NCBI GenBank assembly: GCA_963921425.1
Contig: OY992839.1
Span: forward strand, 15,603,409-15,667,408
Direction of reading: 5' to 3'
DNA length: 64,000 nucleotides
DNA from: Dryas octopetala
Taxonomy: Eukaryota; Streptophyta; Magnoliopsida; Rosales; Rosaceae
A program made the translations under genes and the position numbers. The notes under the pieces were generated by a model that saw nothing but the letters and a program-made list of their open reading frames with translations, was not told the DNA's origin and did not search any database. Below, piece by piece: positions 12,893 through 24,258 of the stretch. Position 1 is the first letter of the stretch; each line of letters opens with the position of its first letter.

Positions 12893-14847
12893 CATATTGT
12901 TACCCTAAAAAATTATAGCAAAGATTACTGAGAAGATTGATTATAACACTGGTATGTTGCCGCAAGTGCATGAACCATCTAAAAGAAGCCCTAGTAAGAG
13001 ATGAGACAAACATCCGCAGCTTCAGAGCTTTGTCCCTGCCATGTTCACCACATTGCGCTGAGAACCTGACGATGTGCTCAATAGAAGAGACCCTATCATC
13101 TTCTTCATAAAACATGGTGAACTCAGGTTACCGAAAGCTTCTTGGGTACTCATGATTCAAAATCACTTCTGTGAATGGCAAAGTATATGCTGGCCTTGAG
13201 TGCCTACCCTGATCACCCATGTAATCCTGGAGAAGATTCTCCACGGCAGCCATGATAATTGTCTGCTAATAAAAAGCCGCCTCCTCCTTGGCATCCCTGT
13301 ACATTCCTCTCGGCGGTTGCCTTAGACCTCGGTTGAGGTTTCTACCGTTACCATTTCCATTGTCATTTATGTTGTGATTCCTGGCGTGTGGCGCAACATA
13401 TCGCTGATGTTGATTCTGTAGTGGTGCCTCAGGTTCAATTGGAGGTGGAGGTATCATCTGATTAACTTCATTGTTTGGCGGTGACTGGGCAAAACTATCA
13501 TGAGGCTGATTCTGTAGGTTCTGGGTCATGATCTCAATCAAATGATCGATGCCTGCAGTTATTTCTGTCATTGTGGCAGCGAGAGCCCCTGCATACCAAC
13601 CTCTAGATTGTAAAAAATCCACCCCCATTGCATTACACATCTCAGTGAATGTTCACTCAAGACCCCTTACACTAGCTTGCATGCCTTGTAACTCGTGACT
13701 TATCCGGTCATGATTTTTGGTCGTTTCAATCTCTGCCGCTGTAGCCTGTTCTTCTTCAGGTGTCCTATTGTTGATTGGTGCCCAACCCTGTTCGTTCGTG
13801 ATTGTTGTGAGCTCCTCGTAAGCCATTCCACGTCACTTAGCTTCGTCGAGAAATTCTTCGATCATCTTATGAAACAATCTCATCACAGTCATTCACCAAG
13901 TGTTGTCTCATCGGGTGTGCCAAATTATGTTACTCTAAAAAATCACAGCAAAGATTGCCAAGAAGATTGATTAGAACACTGGTAGTCCTTCAAATATTAT
14001 ATGTGGGCGTGCCACTGTACCATTGAGATGGCCGGATTGCAAAACTATCTTGTTTGAATTGCTATATTGCGCTGAGATTTCTAACTTGTAACCGAATGAT
14101 TGCGCGTCAAGATAAGGAACAAAAACCTCACCTAGTTTCAATCGCCTTGATCCTCAAGGACCTCTAATCACTTAGTGCGACTATAACGGTGTGCTCGAAA
14201 GTAAAAATACGATGAATATGTGCTTGAGTAACTGGATGCAAAAAGAAATTGTGAACTTTGATGTGAAAACTATGAACAATTTGATTGTCTTGAAAACGAG
14301 TAACAATTGTAGTTCTAATAACAAATCTCATGATGAAAAGACATGAAAAACTAGGATTAAGACAAAATAAATCAATACTAGAACAATGAGATCCTAGCAA
14401 AACTAAAACAGAGAGAACAATTTGCTTGAGAGCTTGAGGAACTTGAGAAATCGAGATGCTTGATTTTAGATTTGTTTTGAGTTGTGTTGAATGTGTTGGA
14501 GAGAGCTTTTCTTCTTGCTAATGCCTCTTTATATAGTGATCAGCCCCTTAGGGTTTTAGGAAACCCTATCCTTATTGCTTTTGGACTCCTTTTCCTTTAC
14601 TTCACGCCAAAGTCTTCTAATCCTTGCCTAATTCAGAACTTCTAGTCTACCAAGGACTCTCGGCACAACTAGGCTGCTTTAAAAATATATGTTAATCCAG
14701 ATTTGGATTCTAGAACCTTCTTGCGTGGGCTTGGGCTTCAACTTGGTCTTGGCGAACAATTGGGCTAAACCATCATCCTTTCATAACAACGCCATAGGCT
14801 TTGACCGTGATCTCGGCCCAATGTCAATTTAGGGTGTAAACACATAT
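12893..14847 (-). mobile_element. Deleted LTR retrotransposon with gag remnant, 5-bp TSD
   Basis: The body is 12898-14842, flanked by CATAT at 12893-12897 and 14843-14847. The right-hand LTR (13928-14842) begins TGTTACTCTAAAAAATCAC and ends GTGTAAACA. It has a minus-strand TATATAAAG box near 14530, making it the 5' LTR of a minus-strand element. The left LTR survives only as about 55 bp (12898-12953). The internal region is gag only, so pol, the 3' internal region and most of the 3' LTR are deleted. A TGGCACACCCGATG word next to the 5' LTR is a possible primer-binding site, unconfirmed. Confidence 0.75.
12955..13826 (-). pseudogene. Retrotransposon gag remnant (Retrotrans_gag-like)
   Basis: Read on the minus strand from an ATG at 13826 (MAYEELTT...). 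The frame runs to an in-frame TGA before MCNAMGVDFLQSRGW, then gives a Pro/Gln/Asn-rich section and ends near 13266. After further stops it continues with MFYEEDDRVSSIEHIVRFS and a segment ending in SFRWFMHLRQH. Such a segment is typical of Ty3-type gag proteins, where the conserved part has a YxGxxDPxxHxxxF and ARxWY-like layout. It has at least two stops, and its end is fused to the left LTR stub. It cannot make a full protein. Confidence 0.55.
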
Positions 14848-16704
14848 ACACGAAAAATACTAATATAAATACATATATATTACACATGAGCATACATGTC
14901 TTACATATATAATTGATTATGACAAAGAAAGATCTAGAGATATAAAACAATACATTAGTTTTGGTAAATCATTGATTCGATAAGATCCCAAAAGTTGTGG
15001 AGCCTCCAACTCTTCTTTGACATTTTTCCTATTCGTAAAGCTAAGAATGTTTCCTCCATTATATTCTCATGGGATATTAGGATATTAGCCCTTTAAACTA
15101 ATTTTGTATAGAGTCTAACACCATATATTAAAGCCCATATTCAATAATCCATATTCAAAATTCTATACAAATTCAAAATTCTATACTAATTTTTTAATAG
15201 CTAAAGCCCATATTCAAAATTCTACGCCACGTAAGATAACAATAATCCATGAGTTTCCTATTATTTACAAGTTTTGCCATTATGTAATTAATGTTGATTT
15301 CATATTTCTCTCTCCCACAAATCACTAAACTATAGGGAATCATTAAATTACTCATATTTAAATATAGAAAGTAATAGATATGTAAGTTTTTTTTATTAGA
15401 GATATATATATGCTTTTTTTTTTTTGGAAATATTTGAGTTTTTATGTTGTAGGTGTTTTTTTTTTTGTCTGTTGGAGGTGTACATATTCGCTAATGTAGG
15501 TTCCTTAGCTAATATAGGTTCCTTATTAAATAAATATTCTAATGTAGGTTCCTTATTGAATATGATAACGTAAGTTTTTATTGAATAATTCATGTAGATT
15601 CCTTAGTTTTTTTCTTTTTTATACAAATGTTTGTTCCTTTGTTGTTGTAGGTTCATTATATTCTTTGAAATTTTATGGTGTAGGTGTGTCGGAGTATATA
15701 TATTCCGTAGATTTCTATTTATTGCATAATATATTCTAATTTTATTAGTGTAGGTTGTTTAATTAAAAGTTTATGAAAACTTCATATTTGAAATAAAACA
15801 AATAAAAGTCCAAACAATGAATTATGAGCATTAAAAACACTAAAGATTTAGGAAGTAATAACAATAATTACCAACAATAAATAGTGAAATAATAGTCTGA
15901 CATAGGGTTGAGGGTATAAAAGAGATTTACAATATCTGAATTTTAAAAAACGCTGACTCAGAAATATATATATATATATATATATGTGGAAAGTAGGTGA
16001 GTTGACAACTAGTCAAAGGGGTTAAGGCATGAAATAAACATATGTAGGTTTTAATGGAAGAAATATAAATTTGTAGGGGATTTCCCTAAATATTGTCTAT
16101 ATTCTCATACACTTTTTAATTAGTCACTATATAATGACACCAATGAGAAAAATATAGCACCCAGAATTAAGAAAATGGTAATTTGAAAGATAACCTATGC
16201 AAATATTACTAGAGAAAAGATAAACCCTTGAAAAAACAGACATATTATAAAGGACCTAGTTACGTACAATCAATTTTTATGAAGGACGAGAATGACTATG
16301 GCACTAGGCATCTATTTATACGGTTGTGCTGAATAGCATTATGTTGTCATTGTAGTATTGTATTGGACAGAAAGTTTGACCAAACACTTTCCATAAATAG
16401 GATCTTATTTATAGGGTAAATGATAATAAGGTACAACGAATTCGGATTCAGAGGGCCTGGATAAAACTATATGCATGAATATAAACTAATTTGGAAATAA
16501 ATTTAAGTTCTTACTATTAAATGAAAAGGACATTTTAGATCAATATATTTCTATATTTTTTTTAGGAGGAAAAGCAATAGATATCGAGTTGAAAACAACT
16601 TATAAGAAAGAAAAGTACTACTTGATCAAAAGACATTGGTTGCTCACTGACCGTGAAGTATTATTATTATACTCTTACACGCACTTACTATTTATTTACA
16701 AAAT
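14848..16704. other. AT-rich intergenic sequence with small simple repeats
   Basis: No supported gene. The word GTAGGTTCCTTA recurs several times at about 15490-15610, as a short degenerate minisatellite. A (TA)n run lies at 15964-15985. No transposon termini were recognised. Confidence 0.4.
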
Positions 16705-17383
16705 TGTTGGTCGATAGAAAGTTAGTGACGCAGCGAAATCGTAAAGGGATGGAAAATAAGCATTAACAAAAAAGAAAAGATAAATTGGAGTCCACCAGAA
16801 AATTGAGAGAATTCTCAAAGAGTTTTATTGATAAAAATACTGAATAATAGAAAGCATACATGAGGGGTCTATTTATAAGGGCTAAGGAGATGGTGAGCTG
16901 TGCTCAATTTTCAATGTAGGATATTGAGCTTTCCTTGCGCACCAATAATAAAATAAGAAAATAAATAATAAATTTCGGAAATAACTTAAAATGCTGTTTT
17001 GAACTGTAAAGGACTTTATTTGGCCTAAAATGCCCATATACCACAACAAGTTATGAGTTGCACTCCTCTCGTGATTTCCTTTGATTTGATATATAATTCA
17101 ACCATATTCTTACTCTAGATAGATCATCTTTCTCCGAAAATCAGAATTTGTCTTTCTCGGACTTGTGACATCAAACACTTCTACACCAAGTTACACCATC
17201 CCAAAATATCTAGAAAAACAACCTTTGATTTTTTTCAGCAGCTCGTAACCTTCTTGAGCTATAATTTCTCAACTTTGAACCCTTTTTCCTAACTTTATAA
17301 TTTGAATCGCTTTAATTTCTTTAACTTGTTGTGTATGAATTGACCCATATCTTGTCCTACATCAATTAGGTCACACTATAACA
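16705..17383 (-). mobile_element. Possible solo LTR, minus-strand orientation
   Basis: The segment begins TGTTGGTCGATAG and ends CACTATAACA, so both tips read TGTT...AACA. On the minus strand there is a TTATAAATAG TATA box at about 16862-16883 and an AATAAAAC polyadenylation-like word downstream. The 5 bases outside each end differ (AAAAT, CTCTT), so no target-site duplication supports these limits. Confidence 0.35.
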
Positions 17384-17569
17384 CTCTTCTCATCAAATGG
17401 ATAGTGGTAATGATTATGTCTCTTAAACACCCAATATTACTACATAATCATTTGCTTAGTTGAAATATTTCAATTGCATATACTTAATTGAATTACATTT
17501 CTTAATTAGATTAATATTATAGTTGTTTGTAAGAATTAATTGAGGTCCAAAAATATTGTTCGATCAGCC

Positions 17570-18000
17570 TTGTTAGCATTTTATGTTCCTAAATTACCCT
17601 TAATGTTATCCTAAAATTAATGAGATTTAAATCTCATAAATTGTTAGTTTTAAATCCCACTATATTAGGGATTTAATGGATTTAAATCACACAAGTTATA
17701 GGATTTAAATTGTAGAAATTTCACAAAATGTTCACCTTAATTATTCAAATAAATATGCATTAGTCTACAAAATGAAAACAATCACCAAATGACTAGGAAA
17801 AAAAAGTATGGGTTGGTACGTTTCAATTGTATCAATATGTAGATTGGTACGTTTCAATTATATCAGTATATTAATTGGTATGTATTGGTATAATTATACA
17901 ATTAATTTTTAATGTTTATATATTGTTTCTTCTATGTTATTATCTATATACAGGTTTATACAAAAGCTTGTTTCTTCCGCACATGAAGTCTTGGTTTAAC

Positions 18001-18046
<46 letters not shown>

Positions 18047-18905
18047 GGACACCATTAACAATGTCAAGCCAATCATCCAATTATGATGGGGATTTATTCC
18101 CTTCTTTCAATTAAGAATATAGCTCCAAGTTTCCCAGTATCTGCTCAATTGGGTATGTTCTCAATTTACGGTATGGATTCCAGTTTAATCAATATATTAG
18201 ATTATAAAAAATTTCCTTCAGTTGCTATTGAAAAGTATACCTTTTCATATTCTAATTAAATTCTTATTGTAGCGGCTTCACGGATGGCTTATAATTTTTG
18301 GCTCTTGATTGTGGTGTTGTTGGGGTTTGTCTTCCATGATTGAGTTTTGGTATAATGGCGGTGGTGCGGTGTTTTTGGTACAATTAAAATGTACCAACTC
18401 GTGTATTGGTACAACTGAAATGTACCACCGCGTATTGGTACAATTGAAATGTACCAACCTACGTATCGGTACAACTGTTATGTACCAACACACTCAATGA
18501 CACATTTAAAATGTACCAACTCATGTATTTAAAAAATACAAAAGAAAGGTACCCTAAACTTTGTAAAGGTATATAGGGTTCGAATTTGGGGATTATGGTG
18601 TAATTTTAAACGATAAACCAAGTATATATTTAAGCTTTCAAATTTAAGGTTTAAATCTCATAATGTGTGAGAATTCTAAACTTCAAATCTCATAAATTTT
18701 GGAATTTAAATTACTTAAATTGTGGGATTTTAATCTCAAAAATTATGGGATTTAAATATCCCATGAGATTTTAAAATATTTTAAGTACTAATGCATACAA
18801 TTTTGGAATAAAAATTCCTACGTGGCAGAAAAGGAGTTGATTACGAATACAAAGGACTTGACTACTAATTTAAAACACCGCGGGATTTCTTCTAAAAATT
18901 GTTCT
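17570..18905 (+). repeat. Dispersed repeat family member (TTGGTACA-type), copy 1
   Basis: This copy shares several blocks with an inverted copy at about 48575-50080. Shared blocks include GATTTAAAT words in both orientations, an array of TTGGTACAATTGAAATGTACCA-like units (17818-17893 and 18378-18520), and GGACTTGAC followed by a block containing CTACGTGGCAGAAAA. The class is unclear: I found no reliable terminal repeats or TSD. A (CT)n microsatellite sits inside at 18005-18045. Confidence 0.5.
18005..18045. repeat. (CT)n microsatellite
   Basis: A clean CT dinucleotide run. It gives rise to a Leu/Ser-rich spurious ORF. Confidence 0.95.
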
Positions 18906-19368
18906 TATGAGAGACCTAAGCCTAGGTTTCCCTAGAAAGTTTTGAGTATTTCAACATATTGTCAGGAATTTATAAGGCATTTCGAGTTGAAAGAGCCTAA
19001 TAAATATAACTTTTTTCAAAATTTGAATAATAGAATTAAAACAAGATCCAAATTCGTGTCACTCCAACAACACGTTCAATGGAGTATTGTAACCCATCCT
19101 AATAATGGTAAGATATCACCTTTAATTACCTTTCCAATTTATTACGAATCTCTTAAATCTCCTAACATTTAGCAACTTAATTTAGACTCATATATAGGAA
19201 ACATTATTCTTTATAATTTAGCAACTTACTCTTTATAATTTCTCCATTGATTGTGTACTCATAAATTGTGTAGATCATTTTGGGTCCTCAATATTCAGTG
19301 AATCGTAATTTGACTACATCCAAACCTCACCTACCACATTCCAAGTTAGCCCAAATCTCCTAATATGT

Positions 19369-19382
19369 CCCATATATATACC
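19369..19382 (+). promoter_or_regulatory. Candidate TATA box of inhibitor gene copy 1
   Basis: A CATATATATACC stretch lies about 70 bp before the ATG, within the homologous upstream block. Copy 2 lacks this word and has a different TATA-like word closer to its ATG. Confidence 0.4.
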
Positions 19383-19444
19383 ACTTTATACCACCACTAT
19401 TAATGCAATCACATCAATAGCGAAACTCACTACTTGCATATCCG

Positions 19445-19966
19445 ATGGACTCCTCACTTGAATATGTGTTAACATTCTTCCTTGCTTCCTTGCTCTTATT
19501 TCTTTCTACCCCTTCACCAGCAAATGCATCAACTCAATTAGTTCAAAGTATTTGCAAACAAACCATAAGTAATTCTGAATGCTTGAAAGCTCTTGACTCC
19601 GATCCTCGAACTGCATCAGCATCCAAAATCCAAGATCTTGCTCAAATTTCTCTTGAGTTGGCGATAAAAAATGCAAAAGATAGTCAAGCTTTCATTAAAA
19701 ATTTGCTCAAGAGCAAAGCCACCGAGCCTATTAAACAGTGTGCTTCTTCATACGACTATGTGGTAATGTCATTCCAAAGTGCATTACAAGAACTAAAGGA
19801 GGATCCTTTGACGGCAAACTATGACGCCAAAGTTGCAGGTGACGGTGCCAATGACTGTGAAAATGCGTTGAGTTCTAAAAGGGTTAAGTTTCCTGAAATA
19901 TCTTCCAAAAACTATTTTGTCCAGTTATATAGTAACATTGTATTTGTTATCACAAATCAGCTTTGA
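19445..19966 (+). CDS. Secreted invertase/pectin methylesterase inhibitor (PMEI-like), copy 1
   Basis: A single-exon gene of 173 codons. The N-terminus is a signal peptide: a hydrophobic stretch from Val8 (TFFLASLLLFLS), then a likely cut after PANA near residue 29. The mature part has the four-cysteine pattern of the PMEI domain (PF04043): CKQTISNSECLKAL forms the first cysteine pair, and the second pair is in IKQCASS and NDCENAL. Family members bind and inhibit acid invertases (vacuolar or cell-wall beta-fructosidases) or pectin methylesterases in the apoplast. Length and the DPRT...LAQISLELA pattern look nearer to invertase inhibitors, including the pollen-allergen-like group, than to PMEIs proper, but sequence alone cannot settle the target. 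It differs from copy 2 at about 25 residues (roughly 85% identical, counted by eye). Confidence 0.9.
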   Translation: MDSSLEYVLTFFLASLLLFLSTPSPANASTQLVQSICKQTISNSECLKALDSDPRTASASKIQDLAQISLELAIKNAKDSQAFIKNLLKSKATEPIKQCASSYDYVVMSFQSALQELKEDPLTANYDAKVAGDGANDCENALSSKRVKFPEISSKNYFVQLYSNIVFVITNQL

Positions 19967-20199
19967 TTTCCTGAGAAATCTTTCACCATGATGTTCCTTT
20001 TCCCCCTCTAGATCCAAGATAGCACTTTAGTGCTACTCGATCTATCCTAATAAGAACATCGAGATTTCTTTTTTCATATTAATTTTTTCCATCATCAGTA
20101 ACATTCTCCTTACACATTGCATATGATTTTCTGTGGAGAATGATATACATATGTGCATCATATAGTCATCTTATGATGTCCTGATTTATGAAAAAAAAA

Positions 20200-20685
20200 G
20201 TGAAAATTATATATATTGTTGGGCCCAACCTTAATAGAACCAGTTTATTTTTGGGTTTTCGACTAGTAAGGGCATAATACACATTTAACCTACTAATTAA
20301 TAACCTATCATACACAATGGGCAAATCCATTGGAGCCTACGTCAAACAGTCGGTATTGACTGCAGTTACACTTGACACTTTTTGCACTTAGCACTTAATC
20401 CATTGAAGCAAGGTCACGCCCTTAGTCCAAATCGTCAACCAGTACCTTATCTGAACTCAAAAATACAATAAAGAGTAAGCATTATATACGTTCATTGCTT
20501 CCTCTCATTAGAACCTGACTAGGTTTGAAAGTAGTAGCACAAAAATCTATTGCATATATAACTAGTGAAAAACATAAACAATATGCACAAACACAAACCA
20601 GATAATTAGTGTTGAAAACCAGTTGCATACTTACACATATTGCACAAATATTTTAGAAATTTCCAAGTTTAGAAATTGAAGAGGA
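20200..20685. other. Intergenic sequence downstream of inhibitor gene copy 1
   Basis: No gene, terminal repeats or recognisable family. It lies between the duplicated segment and the dispersed repeat that follows. Confidence 0.35.
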
Positions 20686-20689
20686 CAAG

Positions 20690-21395
20690 ATGAAGAAGAA
20701 AAGTGTATTTCTGGAAAAAAAAAAAAAAAATCTTATTCTTTTTTATTCTCCAAAGGAAATTTGAGCATCCAGTTCAAAATCATTTAGCTCTATACTCTAA
20801 TATCATTAAAAAAATTGGAGTATCCAATCCAAAATCAATTAGCAATGAATGGAGATCGCCCAGTACCCTTACTTACACAAGGATTTAATTTTTCAATATG
20901 GGATAACACACTCCACATTTTCACTCTTTTCTTGAGTAGTTCGATCCAAACATTATAATGGAAATGTCAAGACCATTCCATTCAAAGAAAATAAAAAAAG
21001 TGAATATAATCCCAATTCATTTTTTACTATTTCAGTTAAACAAGCAAGGCCTCCACTTTCTCTTAATTATTAGAGAAGAGAGCCATACACACCCAAATAG
21101 TCCAAGGCTAATGGGCTAGTCAGACAGACCATTAGATGGACTCCATTAGGCCTTATTTCGAGCCTTTTTCAAACATTTATGATTTATTAATTTAGGCATC
21201 TATATGTGCCCATAGAATTGAACAATCCAGCCACGGTTGGAAAATCTATTTTATAGCAATTCCACCTTTTGCAATATGACAAAATTTATAAATGACAAAA
21301 ACGTAACAATTAAAATCAATTCTCTTAAATTCAAACAATTAAAAATTCAATTCTTTAAAACTTAAAGAATTTAATGGGATGAGATATTTATCTTC
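20690..21395 (+). repeat. Dispersed repeat family, copy without the Mutator-like insertion
   Basis: This segment matches 44245-45140 in diverged form over several blocks, including TTGGAGTATCC and GTCCAAGGCTAATG words and a CACGGTTGGA block. It keeps the uninterrupted TTATTAATT at 21184-21192. The other copy has the 376-bp fold-back element inserted there. The family is unclassified and non-coding in this window. Confidence 0.7.
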
Positions 21396-21913
21396 TCATG
21401 TTGCATTCTACGTACGTAGAATATCTTGTGTTCTGGTTTTATATTGAGGGCTGCTATTTGCACTTTTTTTTTTTTTTGCACACTATTTTCTCACTTCATA
21501 CCCCTATAATCCTCTCACAATTAAAATTTCTCATATACACACCCCTCCCATTTACTAAAATACCCCAACTTAATTAATCTTATCAAATTTCTTTACACAC
21601 CCCACCCAATTTATTCAAACAATACACACCCCCACCCAACCCATTCAGACAACACACACCCCACCCCCACCGCCTGCAACACACTTTGCATTTAAAACCA
21701 CCAACACACACCCCCATCTTCGACACCTCCCTCAGCCACCCCCACCGCCGGTAAGGTCGCCGGCGGCTCTCTCTCTCTCTCTCTCCATACATAGCCCACC
21801 TCCTTCCTTGCTCCTCCCCCCACCCAACCTGCGCACATGCATGCAAAGCCGCCAAGACCACGCTGACCACCCAACCTACCCAGCTCGCCGGAGAAGAAGA
21901 CAAAAAAAAATAT

Positions 21914-22033
21914 GCAAGTGGTTTGGCGGACCAGTGTCGTTCGGCATGTACCTGCCGAACAATCCTATTCTATTCGGCAGTTACCTGCCGAACGAAACCA
22001 CCAGTTTCGACGCTGGTTCGCCGAACCACCTGC
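21914..22033. repeat. 120-bp near-perfect inverted repeat (hairpin)
   Basis: The outer arms 21914-21934 and 22013-22033 pair at 18 of 21 positions, with two of the differences being G-U-type wobbles in RNA. The inner arms 21937-21959 and 21973-21995 pair at 21 of 23. The loop is about 13 bases. Sub-repeats GTTCGGCA and TGCCGAAC recur within the arms. Such a stem could feed small-RNA production if transcribed, but this is not shown. Confidence 0.8.
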
Positions 22034-22094
22034 ATATATATATATTTTTGATGTTCGGGGTGGTTGGGTTCCTGTTGCTGGCCAGGGGGGAAAG

Positions 22095-22096
<2 letters not shown>

Positions 22097-22159
<63 letters not shown>
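22097..22159. repeat. (GA)n microsatellite inside the TIR element
   Basis: A GA run, followed by more purine-rich sequence to about 22400. It produces overlapping Arg/Glu-rich and Leu/Ser-rich spurious ORFs in several frames. Confidence 0.95.
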
Positions 22160-22162
<3 letters not shown>

Positions 22163-22511
22163 TGGTGGCTGGGTTGAAAAGCCAGAGAAAGAAAGGGAGG
22201 GAGGAGAGAAGGAAAGAGAGAGAAGGAAAGAGAGAGAGGGGCTCGGTGCAGGGGGAAGAAGAAGAAAACGAAACAGAAGAGAAAGGGTGGGGGTGGGGGT
22301 AGGGGTAGGGGGAAGAAGAAGAAGAAAAAGAAGAGATGAGGGGGGGTATGTACATGGATGAGGTGTGTTGGGTGAGGGAAGGAGAAACAGGGACAAAGAG
22401 GGGAAGGGCTGAGTAGACTTTTCACATGAGTTTTTTTTTGTTTTTTTTTTTTAAGAAGGGTGTGCTAAAAGAAAAAAAAAACGATGTCCAAATAGCAGCC
22501 CTCTTTATATT

Positions 22512-23289
22512 TTGTTATCAAGAATAAAATGGTAATTTCACAAATAAATATTTGATTTTGTAATAAAATGTATATAAATGAAAATTAGTTCACAAATCAC
22601 ATACTTAGTCTTAAAAATAATATCTATAGGCTCAAACAACAATTATGACTGTAGATAAAAATAAATTAAAAATAATAAATATACAAACAATAGTAGTTCG
22701 GTAATTTTCACTTGTAGCAATTTAAATAATAAAAAATGAATTAATAAAATGAACATTACAGCTAAATGGAATACATAACCTATAATTCATATTCATAGTT
22801 TCAAACACAAGTTATGGATGTAGGGATAATAAATAAATTTAAGTAAAGGTATTTTGGTAATTTACCAAACATTTAATTCTCTGCATTAGAAAAATGCATA
22901 CAAATGAATCTAGACTTGTCATAGTCTTCTAAATGATTTAGGATAAATTTGGCAATTATCAAACGTGTGGTAATTTAAAGTACTTTATAGTACGTTAAAT
23001 TAGAATTTTTGGGTTATTACAATATCATTAATAAAACCTTAGGTAATAAATTAGAAAAACAAAAATGATAGGGTGCAAGTTGTGCAAGTTGTAATTAGTC
23101 CCTAAAAACCATAAATTTCCTATATCTTGCCAAAACATGCCCTTGCACACCCAAATAATCCATAATATATAATTCAAGTAACTATACATTTTAGGTCGCT
23201 ACATCAGCAACTGTATTAAAGTGACACAAAAAAAAAAAACAATTTCAAAATATTGTAATTTTATCTTTAATGTTTTAGAAAAACTGCAT
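22512..23289. other. AT-rich intergenic sequence
   Basis: No ORF, terminal repeat or recognisable family. It borders the duplicated inhibitor-gene segment, whose left edge is near 23290. Confidence 0.4.
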
Positions 23290-23425
23290 AGAATTTTTTA
23301 GAATTTCTACATATTTTCAAGAATTTATGAGGCATTTCGAGTTCAAAGAGCCCAATAAATATAACTTTTTTCAAAATTTGCATAATATAATCCAAATAAT
23401 TAAGATCCAAATTCGAATCACTCCA

Positions 23426-23594
23426 TGTTGGTGTGAGTCAACACGTGTGATTATTGTGTAATTATTAGAATTAATTAGGTGATTTATTAATTCCTGTATT
23501 TTAGTTATAGGCCCATGTATATAAACCACTTTTAGTGGTCTTATTCAATTTATCAGAAAATATTGAAACCCTAAACCTAAGCCTCCTCTGAACA
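23426..23594 (+). repeat. 5' LTR of Copia A
   Basis: 169 bp, TG...CA ends. It has a TGTATATAAACC TATA box near 23515 and appears identical to the LTR at 28655-28823. Confidence 0.95.
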
Positions 23595-23606
23595 TGGTAT
23601 CAGAGC
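23595..23606 (+). promoter_or_regulatory. Primer-binding site of Copia A (initiator tRNA-Met)
   Basis: TGGTATCAGAGC directly follows the 5' LTR. It is complementary to the 3' end of plant initiator tRNA-Met. Confidence 0.9.
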
Positions 23607-24258
23607 ATGGTTCTCTATCCTACTGGTTTTTTTGAAGAGTTTTTCCAGAAAAATTCTACTGTTCACGGGCCTTCTTTCAGCTTTGTGGTTAAGTGCATGC
23701 ACCAAAGCCTTCAGACCCTGACTTCGAAGGCTGGTATGTCCTCTGCTATCTGACTTCAGCAGCGACGCCGCCGGACGCCTGCCACCGTTGCTCGCGGGCC
23801 GGACCCCTGCCACCGTCGCGTGCTCTCTGCTGCTGCTCCACGTCGGTCCTAGTGCTCGCGTCCACCATTAGCGACGCCGACACCATCTTTGTTCCTCTGC
23901 CTGCGCACCTCCGCCCTTGCCTGCGTGCCTCTGTCACACGCGGACCAGCAGTGACGTCTACCTGCGCGCCCCTGTCACACGCCGATCAACAGCGACGTCA
24001 GCCTGTGCGCCTCCGCCACACATCAGCAGCCGTCGTCTGTCCGCCTGCTCCGTCGCTCGCGTCAAACACCAGCGAGTCGCTCCGCCTCTGCCTGCGTGCC
24101 GTCGACCAGCCTATGCGACGCCGACCTGGCCTGTCGCTTGTAGGGGCGCTGTTTTGTTTTTTTGTTTTTTTGTTGATTTTCTGTGTTGCTTTGTACTGTA
24201 GCAGTGCAGTGGACTGTTCCTCTTTGTGATTTTTTGGCTGTTTGCTCCACGTGCCATC
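23607..24258 (+). other. GC-rich leader of Copia A with 41-bp tandem repeats
   Basis: A 650-bp leader between the primer-binding site and the first gag ATG. It is markedly more GC-rich than the rest of the element. A 41-bp unit starting CCTGCGTGCC repeats at 23920, 23961 and 24002 in diverged form. ORFs here have no retroviral-type domain and look incidental. Confidence 0.7.

Larger units (their letters stand above)
18930..20190 (+). repeat. Duplicated segment carrying inhibitor gene copy 1
   Basis: The segment matches 23290-23425 joined to 28824-29920, with the intervening Copia A element absent here. Homology covers about 500 bp upstream, the whole coding region and about 220 bp downstream. 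The downstream flank of copy 2 has an extra ~40-bp stretch. The uninterrupted CTCCA at 19062-19066 is the empty site for Copia A. Confidence 0.85.
21438..22511. mobile_element. TIR DNA transposon, non-autonomous, 8-bp TSD, carrying a hairpin
   Basis: The body is 21446-22503 (1058 bp) with perfect 15-bp ends GAGGGCTGCTATTTG and CAAATAGCAGCCCTC. TTTATATT flanks both ends (21438-21445 and 22504-22511). The 8-bp duplication points to a hAT-type transposase, though the tip also resembles Mutator-like MITEs. No transposase is encoded. Inside are a C-rich block, a 120-bp inverted repeat (21914-22033) and a GA-rich block. A relative starts at 39594. Confidence 0.8.

Noticed and set aside
16705-17383. 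Full LTR retrotransposon
   Set aside because: Only one LTR-like block is visible, with no duplication, primer site or coding sequence, so it is listed only as a weak solo LTR candidate.
21808-22425. Several ORFs of 120-165 codons on both strands
   Set aside because: They span the GA-rich part of a TIR element and are low-complexity in every frame.
23693-24229. 178-codon ORF before the Copia A gag gene
   Set aside because: It lies in the GC-rich leader with tandem repeats, has no gag-like domain, and ends before the real gag start.
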